From: Clusia tigrina
Lineage: Eukaryota; Arthropoda; Insecta; Diptera; Clusiidae
DNA length: 64,000 nt
Assembly: GCA_920105625.2 (NCBI GenBank)
Contig: OV050030.1
Coordinates: 102,269,698 to 102,333,697 of the forward strand
Direction of reading: 5' to 3'
Under the pieces are notes generated by a model that was given only the letters and a program-made list of their open reading frames with translations, did not search any database and was not told the DNA's origin. The position numbers were made by a program, and so were the translations under genes. Positions 20,984-30,489 of the stretch are shown one piece after another (the stretch's first letter is position 1; each line of letters opens with the position of its first letter).

Positions 20984-21600
20984 TCATTTTAAACGTAGCT
21001 CCTTGGCCATTAAACGCGCACGCAAGTTAGTCATAGTTTGACTTTCTGCACCCGTTGACTCCCAAGCGCTATGGAAGTGGTTATATTCTGCTGCCAAGGA
21101 CATTCGAATTTTCGTCATGATCATTTTGGTCACGCAAATGCTGCACAATTTCATCAATTTTGAATGAAAAACTGCGATGTCATCAACCGGCTCCTTCTTG
21201 AAAAAATAATACTTATGCTGCAAAAATAAAACATTAGATTTTGTTGCTTGTTCATAAACACTATTCAAAGTCGTCCACATATCATATGCTGTTTCGCAAT
21301 GTAAAATTTGTAACAATGGTCACTGTGCTGATTGTGCGACGTGCTTTTGCATCCGTCTTTCTCCAAGCTGTATGCAATTCCTCGTACTTTGTAGTTCCAA
21401 TTGCCGGTGTCTGCGTATTTCCATTTGTGATATCAAACATTTCGCCAGTCTCCAATATCCGCAGCTACTGACTGCCATCCTGAATTTTTTCAATGCGATC
21501 TTCTTGTTCTATCGTGTTGAACACGTGATTCCAACCTCTCTTTTTTTTTCTTCTGCGAATTCACTGCTAGTCAACTTCTTATTATATCGTAAATTGATTT
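20984..21600 (-). pseudogene. Copia gag
   Basis: Minus-strand 21316-20984 encodes HCETAYDMWTTLNSVYEQAT, FLQHKYYFFKKEPVDDIAVF and LAAEYNHFHSAWES. This is the Ty1/copia capsid (UBN2-like) pattern W..L...Y.....L...L. The N-terminal part (to about 21600) is in broken frames, and the zinc knuckle expected after it is not visible. Confidence 0.85.
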
Positions 21601-21610
21601 TATGCATGAA

Positions 21611-21624
21611 CTGGACCCATAACC
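21611..21624 (-). promoter_or_regulatory. Copia primer-binding site
   Basis: The minus strand reads GGTTATGGGTCCAG, one mismatch from the GGTTATGGGCCCAG of Drosophila copia. That site pairs with an internal part of initiator methionine tRNA and primes minus-strand DNA synthesis. It lies directly inside the LTR (21626 onward), as expected. Confidence 0.85.
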
Positions 21625-21625
21625 T

Positions 21626-21830
21626 TTTTAAATTAAAAACTTCAGTTTAATTTAATTCAGTTTTATTGTTGTTTTACAATATAAAAGTCTTTAGAAAAAA
21701 TTTAAGTGACGTGTTAATTGAATCGCCAAAAGGAGAATGAGAATAAATATAAAGAACAAGAATTAAATGCAAGAATATATTAAAAATGAATAATAGTTTA
21801 AATAAATATTCCATTCAAAACTTTATATAA
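21626..21830 (-). repeat. Copia 5' LTR
   Basis: It is homologous to 7445-7577 and 12240-12430 (ACAATATAAAAG, TTGAATCGCCAAA, AATATTCCATTCAAAAC) and begins right after the primer-binding site. It is much diverged from the 12-kb LTR, so the insertion is old. Confidence 0.75.
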
Positions 21831-23270
21831 AGAACACACATATTTTGAGGATACACTTCTAAACTTAATTTAGAATTAATTGTAGGAGAAGCCTATGTGA
21901 TTTTACCATGAATGGAGTTATCCTAAATGTGCCTTCAAGCAGACGTGTGCCCTAGACTGCCCAACTTAAATTTGCCAGATTATTCAGGTCTGTTCTTACA
22001 ACCGAATCGATTCGGTTTGGGCGTTTAAACAGAACGGAGGTGTTTTCAAAAAAGAATTTACGGTTTTACATTCTGTTTCAAACCTGTGAGCGGACTGCAG
22101 CCTGTTGTGTCAATTCGTTGTATTTTTTCCGTGGTAAAAAAAAGTTTTTTCTACACAATGTAGGTAAAATAAATACAAATTTACTGACGTTGCATTTTAT
22201 TAATTATTTTTAATAAAGGGGAAAATATAAGACGCAACAGCAATGTGATGTAATTAATTGGGATTGTTGAATAAAGCTGCAGAAAAAAGAATTGTGTTTA
22301 TATTTTTTCAACACATCCTTTCGCTTCACTTTTTCCTCTTTATTTTTATTCTGCCCTATTAAGAGTGCAATAATTACAATATGATTTCGTTTGCGATTTC
22401 AAATTATTATAAATAACTTCAGATTTATTTGACTGCTAGAAGCAAAAACAGTGTGCGAAACTTAAGTCCCACTCTATTTAAATTTCGGTTCCACATGGCT
22501 GTTGCGATCGATTTACAGAACACCAAGCGAACTCGATCTCAACCCGAATTCGAAACGAAATAAAATAATATGTTATTTCGATGTTACTCGCTTTATTGCA
22601 AAATTCTTAGTGCCCTCCTATCAGTCGATTCCGATGATAGTAACCTCTTTTCATTGTGGGGATGAGCCGTAGGTTTCCCGGACTGTTTCTGAGCGTATCT
22701 TCCTGTTCTCTCTGCATATTCTGAGTACGCCGCTCACATACTAGTATATATTGACATTAATTCCAGTGTTGCGACAGCTGATTTAATTGTGTGCCTCCGC
22801 TATCTTAACTTATATTTACAAGGAAAAAAGATAGAATGAAAATGTTTCCATTTTATGAGGTAAGTTATCATAAAAACTTTGGCAGTCTATAGATAACAAA
22901 TGGTCCCATTTCTTTTTAGATATTGCTATTTGCTGTCTCTAAATGAAGTACCAAGCTTGATATTCTTCATAACAGTTTTGGGCCGCAACATATTGACAGT
23001 TTGATCACCAGTGCCTCTCTCTAAAATTAACATTATATTAATATGTAGTTAGCTTAATGTAGAAGTTGAAAAATATGTTTTCCTGGTCGAATCGACTTGT
23101 CTCGCTTATGAATACTTTCAAAATCCAAGAAATTCAACTTGTGTGCTTGTAGAGGAGATGGAGGGGTTCGTGCCTCCCTGATGAGCTGCACAAATTGAGA
23201 CGGCAAGTTGATTTGTTTTTTCTTGATTTTTCCAATCTATAAGGGTTATTAAATACTGCTTAGCCATTAA
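21831..23270. other. Unassigned AT-rich stretch
   Basis: No gene was recognised. It contains a perfect 18-bp palindrome, AACCGAATCGATTCGGTT (22000-22017), and at 22640-22760 sequence reminiscent of an LTR R/U5 (C/T-rich, near GTGCCTCCG). These are not enough to name an element. Confidence 0.4.
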
Positions 23271-23460
23271 ATTCGTTTTATTGCAAAATATAAGTCATTG
23301 CACAGAATAACATTTCGGTTAAAAATGAGATACGCCCATTCTATACTAAGTTAACAATATATAGCATTTGATAACTATTATTAAATTAATTTAAATCGAA
23401 ATACCTAATATCTCGATGCTATATATTACATAACATTTATTTCTTAACTTTAGGTATTCG

Positions 23461-24340
23461 TCAACAGAAAATATCTGCTGTTGATTTCCTTTTTAAATGG
23501 CTGAATGTAGTCAATTGAGCTGAGAGTTCTGATACGAGTGGATTAGAGTGCCCGTGAACTCTGAGTTTGTATGACATTGCATATTTTTTTATTTCTTGCA
23601 CAATTGTCGGGACTTTCAGGTCACGATGGAGATGGTTGATCAATACATAGTATGGAGCTTTAGCAATCATACGCAGCGTTTTTGATTGGAATCTCTGGAG
23701 AATTTCGACGTTAGCGGTTTCCGGAATGCCCCACAGTTGTATGCCATATGTCCATTTCGGTTTTGAGACGGCTGAGTAAAGCAAGAGCTTACTTTCGAGT
23801 TAAACTTGGGAATTTCGATTCAACAGCCAGTGTAAATTTCTAAGTTTTATTCCTAGCGCCTTACGTTTGGTGATTATATGAATTTTCCATGTATATATTT
23901 AGTCACGTTGAGTTTTACTTGTGGGCAGGTGTCGCGTTTAAGAGTGAACGTAACCTGGACAGACATAGTTTCATTAGACATGATTCGCCAATCTTTAGAC
24001 CATTTAGTAATTTTGTCTAATCCCCTTTGAAGTTTAAGCGACGCCAGTTGTGGAAGGGTATCCATTACGAGTACAGCAGTATCGTTTGCAAATGTGCCAA
24101 CGATAGTTCCTTCGGAGACAGGTAAATCGTGTGTATAAAGCAAGTATAGGATGGGACCCATGACATTGCCTTGGGGTACATTGTTTTACAAAGAAGTATC
24201 GATTTTTAAGGTAGGATCTGATATTATGTAATAGTTTATTGGAAGTGTTTTCTTTATTTTGTAGAGTAATCCCTCATGCCAGACACGGTCGGAAGCTTGG
24301 GCTTCCCCTTTTGAAAATTTTTGTATTATTATTTCTGCAA
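23461..24340 (-). pseudogene. Jockey-clade RT, C-terminal half
   Basis: 24161-23874 encodes MGPILYLLYTHDLP (the usual VLGP start), VGTFANDTAVLVMDTLPQLA (the FADDT box reads FANDT, so a catalytic Asp is lost) and KWSKDWRIMSNETMS. 23784-23461 encodes KPKWTYGIQLWGIPE, VEILQRFQSKTLRMIAKAPY and NHLHRDLKVPTIVQEIKKYA, the conserved Jockey C-terminus. The frame is broken between the two. Confidence 0.9.
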
Positions 24341-24377
24341 TGATTAGAGATGGTTCGATGTGGTCTAAACACTCTTT

Positions 24378-24797
24378 TTAAATATCGTACAAATGTGCAT
24401 GATTTTTCGATATCGCTTTTAGCCCATTCTTTTTTTCCATTCTACTGGCAGATTGTGCCAGAGTTTTCCTCTTTAACTGTTTTGTTGCTTTCCAGAGGGA
24501 ATAGTCGATGGCAGCATTTGCATCAAGGTTACTGAGATAGTCCTGAAGTTGAGAGTTGTGTTCTGTTTTGAGCAGCTTCTTGAGATCTTTTAAGAGTGTA
24601 TTTAATTTTTTCTTATCCCCAGGATGTCCATTCTGTTGCCACATTTTTCTTGCTCTGCCTATTTCTACCAATGTTTCTTTCACAAGAGGAGAGATCTGTG
24701 TGCATTGACGCTTCATTAGGGGGGTGTTGACTTCCAACCAGCCTGTTGAAGGCAATTATTGAAGTGTTCAATAGCTATCATGTATCTTCACTAGACT
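24378..24797 (-). pseudogene. Jockey-clade endonuclease-RT linker
   Basis: Minus-strand open frame with IGRARKMWQQNGHPGDKKKL then NLDANAAIDYSLWKATKQLK. Jockey elements carry a (R)R.RR.WQ...P..K..LN linker ending in the W.ATK.LKRP motif just before RT domain 0, which this matches. Confidence 0.85.
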
Positions 24798-24827
24798 TAA
24801 GCGAGTGCTATTATCACATATGCAACG

Positions 24828-25135
24828 ATGGTTTGGATGAGCAGACTCTCTCTTGTAGGGGTCAAAAAAGCTCTATCAAAACTACAACGTGCTGTGGCCA
24901 TATGTTGTACCGGAGCATTTCCGACTACCCCAGGCCCGGCACTTGATGCTTTGGTGAATCTCCCGCCACCTGATGTCTTCATCCGCGGAGAGGCCGTTAA
25001 GGCCATCTGCAGAGTGAAACATAGTGGCCACTGGTATGGGGTGTACTCGATATTGGACGACGGCGCAGGCACTGACATCGATTCTGTAATCCTGTATATG
25101 CCCACGGACTCCATGTCATCAACCGTTATACTATA
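24828..25135 (+). pseudogene. LINE RT-RNase H connection
   Basis: The open frame reads VWMSRLSLVGVKKALSKLQR followed by AVAICCTGAFPTTPGPALDA, LVNLPPPDVFIRGEAVKA and LYMPTDSMSST. In R1/LOA/I-type LINEs this L..LQR...I...GA.RTTP..ALE.L..L.PL stretch links the RT thumb to RNase H. Confidence 0.85.
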
Positions 25136-25171
25136 AAAGCGGTACAATGTGTTGCTGCCAGAGGCTCGTTC

Positions 25172-26062
25172 ATGGTCAGATCCCGAGGACGAGCCGGGCA
25201 AACACACTGCTGTATTTTCACTGATGGCTCCAGGACTGAAGAAGGTTCAGGTTCTGGTGTCTTCGTGGAATCTTGTGGGACCCGTCGGTTCTTTGCCCTT
25301 GGTCTGCAAGCGTCTGTGTTTCAGGCGGAGGTGTATGCGATACTTGAGGCGATGGACTTTGTTGTGGAAAACAGGTGAAAAGGCAAATCTATTTGTGTCT
25401 GCAGTGACAGCCAAGCTGCGCTCATGCCCTTGGATAGTCCGACCACCACTTCCACGATAGTCAGGTCCTGCAAATCCAGGCTAAATTGTGTTGGAAAACA
25501 TAATAGTCTGACTTGTGTCCCGGGATACGCTGGCATTGCGGGTAACGAGACCTCTGACTCTTTGGCCAGGATGGGCTCCGAGGCTGTTTTTAGTGGCCCT
25601 GAGCCTGTTCTGCCACTCCCTTCTGCTGTCATCAAAGCCACTGCAAACAAGTGGGTTGTTTCGACCCACAAGCGAGCATGGCGGGCTGACAGAGGCTGCG
25701 GATGGACGAAAATTATGATACCTGCTATCTCTGACCGATGGTCACGGTTCCTTCTATCTTTAGGTAGGAGGGACTGCAGGCTGTTGGTTGGCGTGATGAC
25801 AGGGCACTTTCTATGGGCTAGGCACATGGAAAGGATTGGCACATCAGACAGTGCGCTGTGCCCAGCCTGTGGAGAAGAAGACGAGATGGCGGACCATTTT
25901 CTTTGCTTCTGCCCTGCCTTTGCTCGAATCAAGTTTGGGATTTTTGGCACTGATGTGCTGAGGAGTAACCAACTGCTCCAACTGGCTCCTTGGCACCACA
26001 GGATCTACTTATATTTATTCGGAGGTAGGGTAGATTTAAAGCCGAGTAAAAGGGAACCTTAA
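25172..26062 (+). pseudogene. LINE RNase H domain and C-terminal CCHC region
   Basis: 25172-25378 encodes CCIFTDGSRTEEGSGSGVF, with the first catalytic Asp (TDGS), and FQAEVYAILEAMDF, with the catalytic Glu. After a frame break, VCSDSQAALMPLDS holds the third acidic residue. 25424-26062 then gives LTCVPGYAGIAGNETSDSLA (the usual WVPGH.G..GNE.AD) and a C-terminal LCPACGEEDEMADHFLCFC zinc-finger-like motif. RNase H in a LINE points to the I, LOA or R1 groups. Confidence 0.9.
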
Positions 26063-26147
26063 GTGCAGTACAATGGATATATACTCTGTCTGAGTGCTGC
26101 GCTTACTAGATTGTTCCGACAAAAAAAAAAAAAAAAAAGCGAGTGCT

Positions 26148-26420
26148 TTAGGTTAATTGTTAAAGATATTGACAGTCGGGAGTAATTCCAATCAGTTTTG
26201 CTGTTGTAAAGGCGACACTCATGACATTCATGTCGACAAAATGATTAATTATTGTAAATATTACTAGAGAATGGTCAGAGGATAGATCATAGCATGGGCT
26301 GTATGTTATATCCCTAGTCGATATGCCTTTCATTATGCAAAAGTCTATTAGGTCGGGAATTTTATTTGTATGCTCTAAATAAGGACAAAATCAAAAAAGG
26401 TAGGAAGTGTTAAGGACGAG
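26148..26420 (-). pseudogene. Jockey-clade endonuclease C-terminus
   Basis: The minus strand reads LIDFCIMKGISTRDITYSP and DLSSDHSLVIFTINN, the endonuclease end with the catalytic SDH motif. It is the upstream continuation of the minus-strand Jockey relic across the LINE insertion. Confidence 0.85.
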
Positions 26421-26999
26421 TAATAGAAGCCAATTCTTTGTTGTTATCGCCGTGGGAAATAAATCACCCCAATTCTAAATAACTTTCCGCAACTAGTTTT
26501 TTCACTTTCCGCATATTCTAAACAAAATCCGCATGCATCTTTTTCACATTTCATGTTACGAACCTGTGAAAAATTCCCAAAAGATTTCCGCATCCGCAAT
26601 ACCAGATCATTCTAAAGATCATAAAATAGCGGAAATTTTTCATATTTCATTTAATTTTGTTCACCAACATTTTTGATGTGAAATTAATGGAATCTTTGTC
26701 AGTATTTAATAGAAATTTTTAAAAATGCAATTATTTTAATAAAATGTGGTTATATATTAAACTGATAAATAAACTTTTTTTTATCGTGGTGTTTTTCCAA
26801 CTGCAGCTTGATAACATCCTTCTGCAAAGAAAAGCAAGTATACACTTTGCTTCACTATTGGCGCAATCGCAAATTTCTTCTTCCTCTGTTGTAAAGCACC
26901 TGTTAACATTTGAAGCAAATATAGGAAAGCTTCCTTATCTGTTGTATTTCTGAAATCTAAAGTTGCAAGAAAATAGTATATTGTTGCTAAAATTACCAA
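26421..26999. other. Unassigned AT-rich DNA
   Basis: No domain is visible. A motif ATCCGCA/CCGCAT is scattered at 26480-26605. Short reading frames at 26744-26953 and 26781-27029 look random. Confidence 0.4.
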
Positions 27000-27760
27000 A
27001 ATTTTAAAATGACTATAACTTCGGTCCAATTGATGGAATCGTTATGCAATTTGACGGTTATGGAGATGTCGGTCCTACTAAACATTCAGCTACAAGTGGG
27101 CGGTATATATTTACTGCCACGCACACTAATAATAAATATTATTAACTGAAGAGCCGGTAGAGATTTACAGACGAAATTTTAAGGGAAGGAACATGTGGAC
27201 ATTATAAGGCTATCTGCAACAAATAGGCTTGATCAGGGAAAAGAGACGCCCACTTTTGATATTAGCAACTTTCGGGTCTTAAATTTAAATTAGCCTACCT
27301 AAGGTCGTATTGATGCCATCGGAATAACAATTGGCAGATATATGCATGGCGGCGATAATAGTGTGTGCACAATATGGGGATCATAATACTACTGCCACGC
27401 CCACAATTAACCAAAAATCATGATTAGGTTCATATTAAAGATTTATCAACGAAATTTTTACAGGAAGGTTGCGGGTGCCAACATTAAACACCACTCAAAA
27501 ATTGACATATATTTATAACTTACGACCAATACAATATTTTTGGACGATATTTTGTATTAATACATATATTGATTCTACAAAGCCATATACAAGAAATTGG
27601 GTGGGACAGATACAAGCCACGCCGCCCACTAATATAATCAATTCAAGGTACCTGACCGAATATTACCGTAGATTTTCTCCTAATGATTATTTATGAAGAA
27701 AACATACCCATTGTTGGTATTTCGAAGTCGGTTCAACCTGACTTCAGACTTCTTTACTCG
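27000..27760 (+). repeat. Family R repeat, copy 1
   Basis: A non-coding repeat recognised by TGCCACGCCCAC-type motifs, CAACTTTCGGGTC, GGAACATGTGGACATTATA and an end with a hairpin GAAGTCGG...CCTGACTTC (27724-27745) followed by AGACTTCTTTACTCG. It matches 46950-47850 in the same orientation and 30490-31650 inverted. The left end of the element is missing here. There is no coding capacity. Confidence 0.85.
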
Positions 27761-28399
27761 TTCATTATAAATTTTTGCTTTTATAATTGATAATATTGGT
27801 TAAATTCTTAAGGATAAATTTAAATTAAATAAAATTAAAAAGTTAATGGTCAACATAAGCTCGTTTATAGTTGAATCCCATCATTTCCAGGGGTGAATCG
27901 CCACCCTCTGCATGAGCATTCGCCAGCTCCTTCGCTAGTGGAAGGTGGCCAGCTATATAGCTATTGAGATGTGGCTAGCCAGAGATATAGATCTATTTCT
28001 CTACGGTAAGAGCTAAAGAAAAGCCGCCAGGTAATTTGCTAGTCCTTATAAACTAGCTAAAAATATATAACAATACAGTAAAAAATAAGTCGTTGTTTGC
28101 AGAATATTAAATAGTATTTTTTATGTTCTCTTTTATATAGTAATTCTTAATTATAAAATAAAAAAAAACAATTATTATTGAGACATTTCGTAGAAAGTGT
28201 GTACTATTATTGATTTGTCATACATTAATTTTGAATTTGAAAGAAATCTTAATTATAAAATGAAAATTGCAATTCTTACTGACAAATACTTTTTTTTGCG
28301 TTAGATTCCTTTTTGTAAAGTCACTTTGTATTCTATTATATAGCTTGGCGAAGCAGATCTTCTGCAGTGCCTGGCTTAGTGTAGTCCAACGGAATAGCG
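27761..28399. other. Unassigned AT-rich DNA
   Basis: It contains a short GC-richer patch (27880-28040, with repeated GGCCAGCTAT/GGCTAGCC text) of unknown nature; the rest is AT-rich. No gene was recognised. Confidence 0.4.
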
Positions 28400-28900
28400 T
28401 CTGAAATATATTTTTCATTAACATTTAATCTAATTTTTTTATATGCACTAAGGAATACAAGAGCGCACCATAAAAATTTCCAAAATGTTGGAAGCTTTTC
28501 TTGACGTGGCCTACTAGTATATTGAAAGACAATATAACTTCATCGCTAAAGATATGCTTTAAGTTCTTGAAAATTCCGGAGGTGTGAAATATTGTCTTAA
28601 TCTAGTAAAAAAAGAGAAAAAAATTAAGAAGCATATTTGATAAGGAATACAAACACCCAAATCTTAAATAGATATCCATGTTTTCGCTATTTATGTCTGC
28701 ATTGATTTCGGCAATCATTTCCTCCCTCCGCAGTGGGAACTTTGTGCGCAGTGGCAGATTTTCCAAGTGCTGTCGCAAAAGCTTGGTTGTAGCTACATTT
28801 TGTTCCGATAGCGCTGTTAAGACCACTTCCATTTGTCCGAGTTATGTTCGCACCTACGGTCTCAACGATCACTACACCCTCATCACCACCACCACCTAAA
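28400..28900 (-). pseudogene. DUF4806-like protein relic
   Basis: The minus strand encodes LENLPLRTKFPLRREEMIAE, then INADINSENMDIYLRF (28832-28660), and after about 70 bp KTIFHTSGIFKNLKHIFSDE continuing into VILSFN and a KKSF motif (28590-28460). The order FPL+..E......L.. followed by a LF.DE..L.FNW.G..KK.F end resembles the insect DUF4806 family, often found near transposons. The gap ends in a pyrimidine-rich TTTTTTTACTAG, so it may be a former short intron, but the frames do not join cleanly. Function unknown. Confidence 0.45.
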
Positions 28901-29264
28901 CCACCTACACACAGATTTAAAAATGCAACGACAGCATAACAGCAAGCAGCGTGCAACGGCGATTTCAACGACCACATTAAACACACACACAGAATTAGGT
29001 AAACAAACTTTCTAAACACACACACACACAATATATTTAGAGTATATACTTCTTTATTACATAGACACAATATATTTCGAAAATATACTTATAGATATAA
29101 GCTTATAATACACATATGTAACATACTTAAAGTATAGATATAAACTTATAATATACCTAGATATAAGCTTACATAGCACATTTAGAGTATATAAAGAATC
29201 GATATTCAGAAAAAAATACACTTGGTACACTACACGGAAACTAAACAGTCTTTCTCTTATCAAG
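28901..29264. other. Low-complexity AC/AT-rich stretch
   Basis: Contains (CA)n runs at 28982-29035 and repeated ATATATTTAGAGTATA or GATATAAGCTTATAATA modules at 29030-29190. No gene is seen. Confidence 0.5.
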
Positions 29265-29580
29265 GAATAGATAGGCATCCTTTGAACGCACTATCCTGAC
29301 ATTAGATAGAACTTAATTCAGCTTGAACAAGTTAACAACCTACTTTAAAGGAACAATTCGGCATCCTTTGGACGCCTGTATCCTTATAAAGTTAAGAAAT
29401 TGATTGATTCAGCTTGAATAGTTGGTAACCTTCTTGATCGGAATAATTTGGACGCCTGTATCCTTTCGAGTTGAGGAACTAACATATTAGTTCAGCTTAA
29501 ATAAATTAGTGACCTTCTCGTGATCGTAATAGATGGGCAACCATTGGGCGCCCTGTATCATTTCAAGTTGAGAAACTAAT
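29265..29580. repeat. Tandem repeat of about 88 bp, 3.5 copies
   Basis: Units carry GGCATCCTTTGGACGCCTGT or a variant, then AAGTTGAGAAACTAA, TTCAGCTTGAA and GTGACCTTCT. The starts recur near 29273, 29358, 29448 and 29533. Units differ by 15-25 percent, so the array is old. No ORF runs through it. Confidence 0.75.
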
Positions 29581-30239
29581 ATTACTTTTGTGTGTAGTGC
29601 CAGGCTAAGAACGTAACTCGCGCGAATCACTTTGTTTTCTTCTTGATAATATGCTTTACTTGCCCATATCAACAATTGGTTGATGTGTATATCGTTTGAT
29701 TTTTGGCGGTGAGTTTTCATATATATTGATAAAATCATTAAAATTTAAATTAAATTTTCAATTAAATTATTTGTTATTAATTGAAATCATAATATTTGTT
29801 ATCAAAAAAGCAGTTAAGAAAAGTGTAGCATTGGCAGTACCAGTAAGCCTTTTTTATATGGTATTCGAAAAGCCTTACACTGAAAGTGTGACACTAAAAA
29901 TGTATCTTCTTCATTAGAGGATTTCAAATCTGTAATGTATATTCCCAACGTTACTGAATCAAGCGGTTCCTGATAAAAGCTACGAATGCTTTTAAACGTC
30001 GGCCTATGATGGCACCACCCAGGTTTTGTGTAAATTACTGTATAAAAACGTAGCAGTACTTATTTGTTCCTACTGCTGTTAATATAAAGTTCTCAAATAC
30101 ACATTTTTTGGTTTATATTTTTGCTATTGTTGTTTTGCGGGAGCTATTACCTTATCTTCAGCAAAATTTTTCTTGGTATTTGATGGAAAATTTTTGTTGG
30201 TTTTCATATAAATCGTATAATTGTTTGTAATTAGTTATC
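29581..30239. other. Unassigned
   Basis: AT-rich, with no domain recognised. It may belong to the same element as the flanking minus-strand relics (28.4-28.9 and 30.24-30.49 kb). Confidence 0.35.
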
Positions 30240-30489
30240 AAAAGCATAATATTACCCTGTAATTGGGTCACCTTGGACAGTTTCCTTTACATGCAGAAAA
30301 TTGTGTATGTTGTATGAAACGCTGTTTTGACCAGAAAAGACTGAAAAATTTTCGACAAGAATATTTAACATGAGTTGAGTTGTATCCAAGTTAATTTGGC
30401 GTTGCGGTGAGCAGAAGACAACTCTATAGGCATAAGGCAACAATATAAACTCGTATAGATCAATAGGTACATCGTCCTTTAAAGCAACA
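30240..30489 (-). pseudogene. Transposase-associated protein fragment (DUF4218/KDZ-like)
   Basis: The minus strand encodes KDDVPIDLYEFILLPYAYRV, then INLDTTQLMLNILVENFSVF and SVSYNIHNFLHVKETVQ. The pattern Y...LL..FV..F...YG....YNVHNLLHL..DV is the C-terminal region of large insect transposase-like ORFs and of DUF4218-type CMC transposases. Only about 80 residues remain. Its position 1.4 kb from the DUF4806-like relic on the same strand suggests one element. Confidence 0.4.

Larger units (their letters stand above)
11930..21830 (-). mobile_element. Copia-type LTR retrotransposon relic split by a LINE
   Basis: The minus-strand Copia lies in two pieces, 19265-21830 (LTR, primer site, gag, integrase, RT, most of RNase H) and 11930-12636 (RNase H C-terminus, LTR). 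A 6.6-kb plus-strand LINE sits exactly between them, interrupting the RNase H in the FHKRTEHI...VRYHFIREK region. The broken edges share a diverged 11-12-bp duplication (CGGAGCATATT at 19269-19288 reversed; CGGCACACATT near 12630 reversed). The pieces total about 3.3 kb, so the roughly 5-kb element also has internal deletions. Confidence 0.8.
24810..26138 (+). mobile_element. 5'-truncated RNase H-bearing LINE (LOA/I type) with target duplication
   Basis: A plus-strand insertion ending in a poly(A) run (26121-26138). It is flanked by GCGAGTGCT at 24801-24809 and 26139-26147. The flanks belong to one minus-strand Jockey element. What remains is the end of the RT/connection (24828-25135), RNase H and the C-terminal zinc region, about 1.3 kb, a typical 5' truncation. 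Confidence 0.9.
23270..26420 (-). mobile_element. Jockey-clade LINE relic on the minus strand, split by another LINE
   Basis: The minus-strand order from high to low coordinates is endonuclease (26420-26148), the insertion, linker (24800-24378), RT (24340-23870) and C-terminus (23784-23461), followed by an AT-rich 3' UTR to about 23270. A plus-strand LINE at 24810-26138 interrupts it. ORF1 and the endonuclease start are absent, so it is 5'-truncated. Confidence 0.85.

Noticed and set aside
24797..25950. Minus-strand open frames at 24797-25207 and 25321-25950
   Set aside because: They are antisense shadows of the LINE RNase H region, which reads clearly on the plus strand.
27469..27696. Short frames in family R (also 31021-31320, 31246-31511 and 47395-47607)
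   Set aside because: Not conserved between copies of R; no domain.
28687..29070. 127-codon Cys/Val-rich frame on the minus strand
   Set aside because: Low-complexity reading through CA-rich DNA, overlapping the DUF4806-like relic in another frame.
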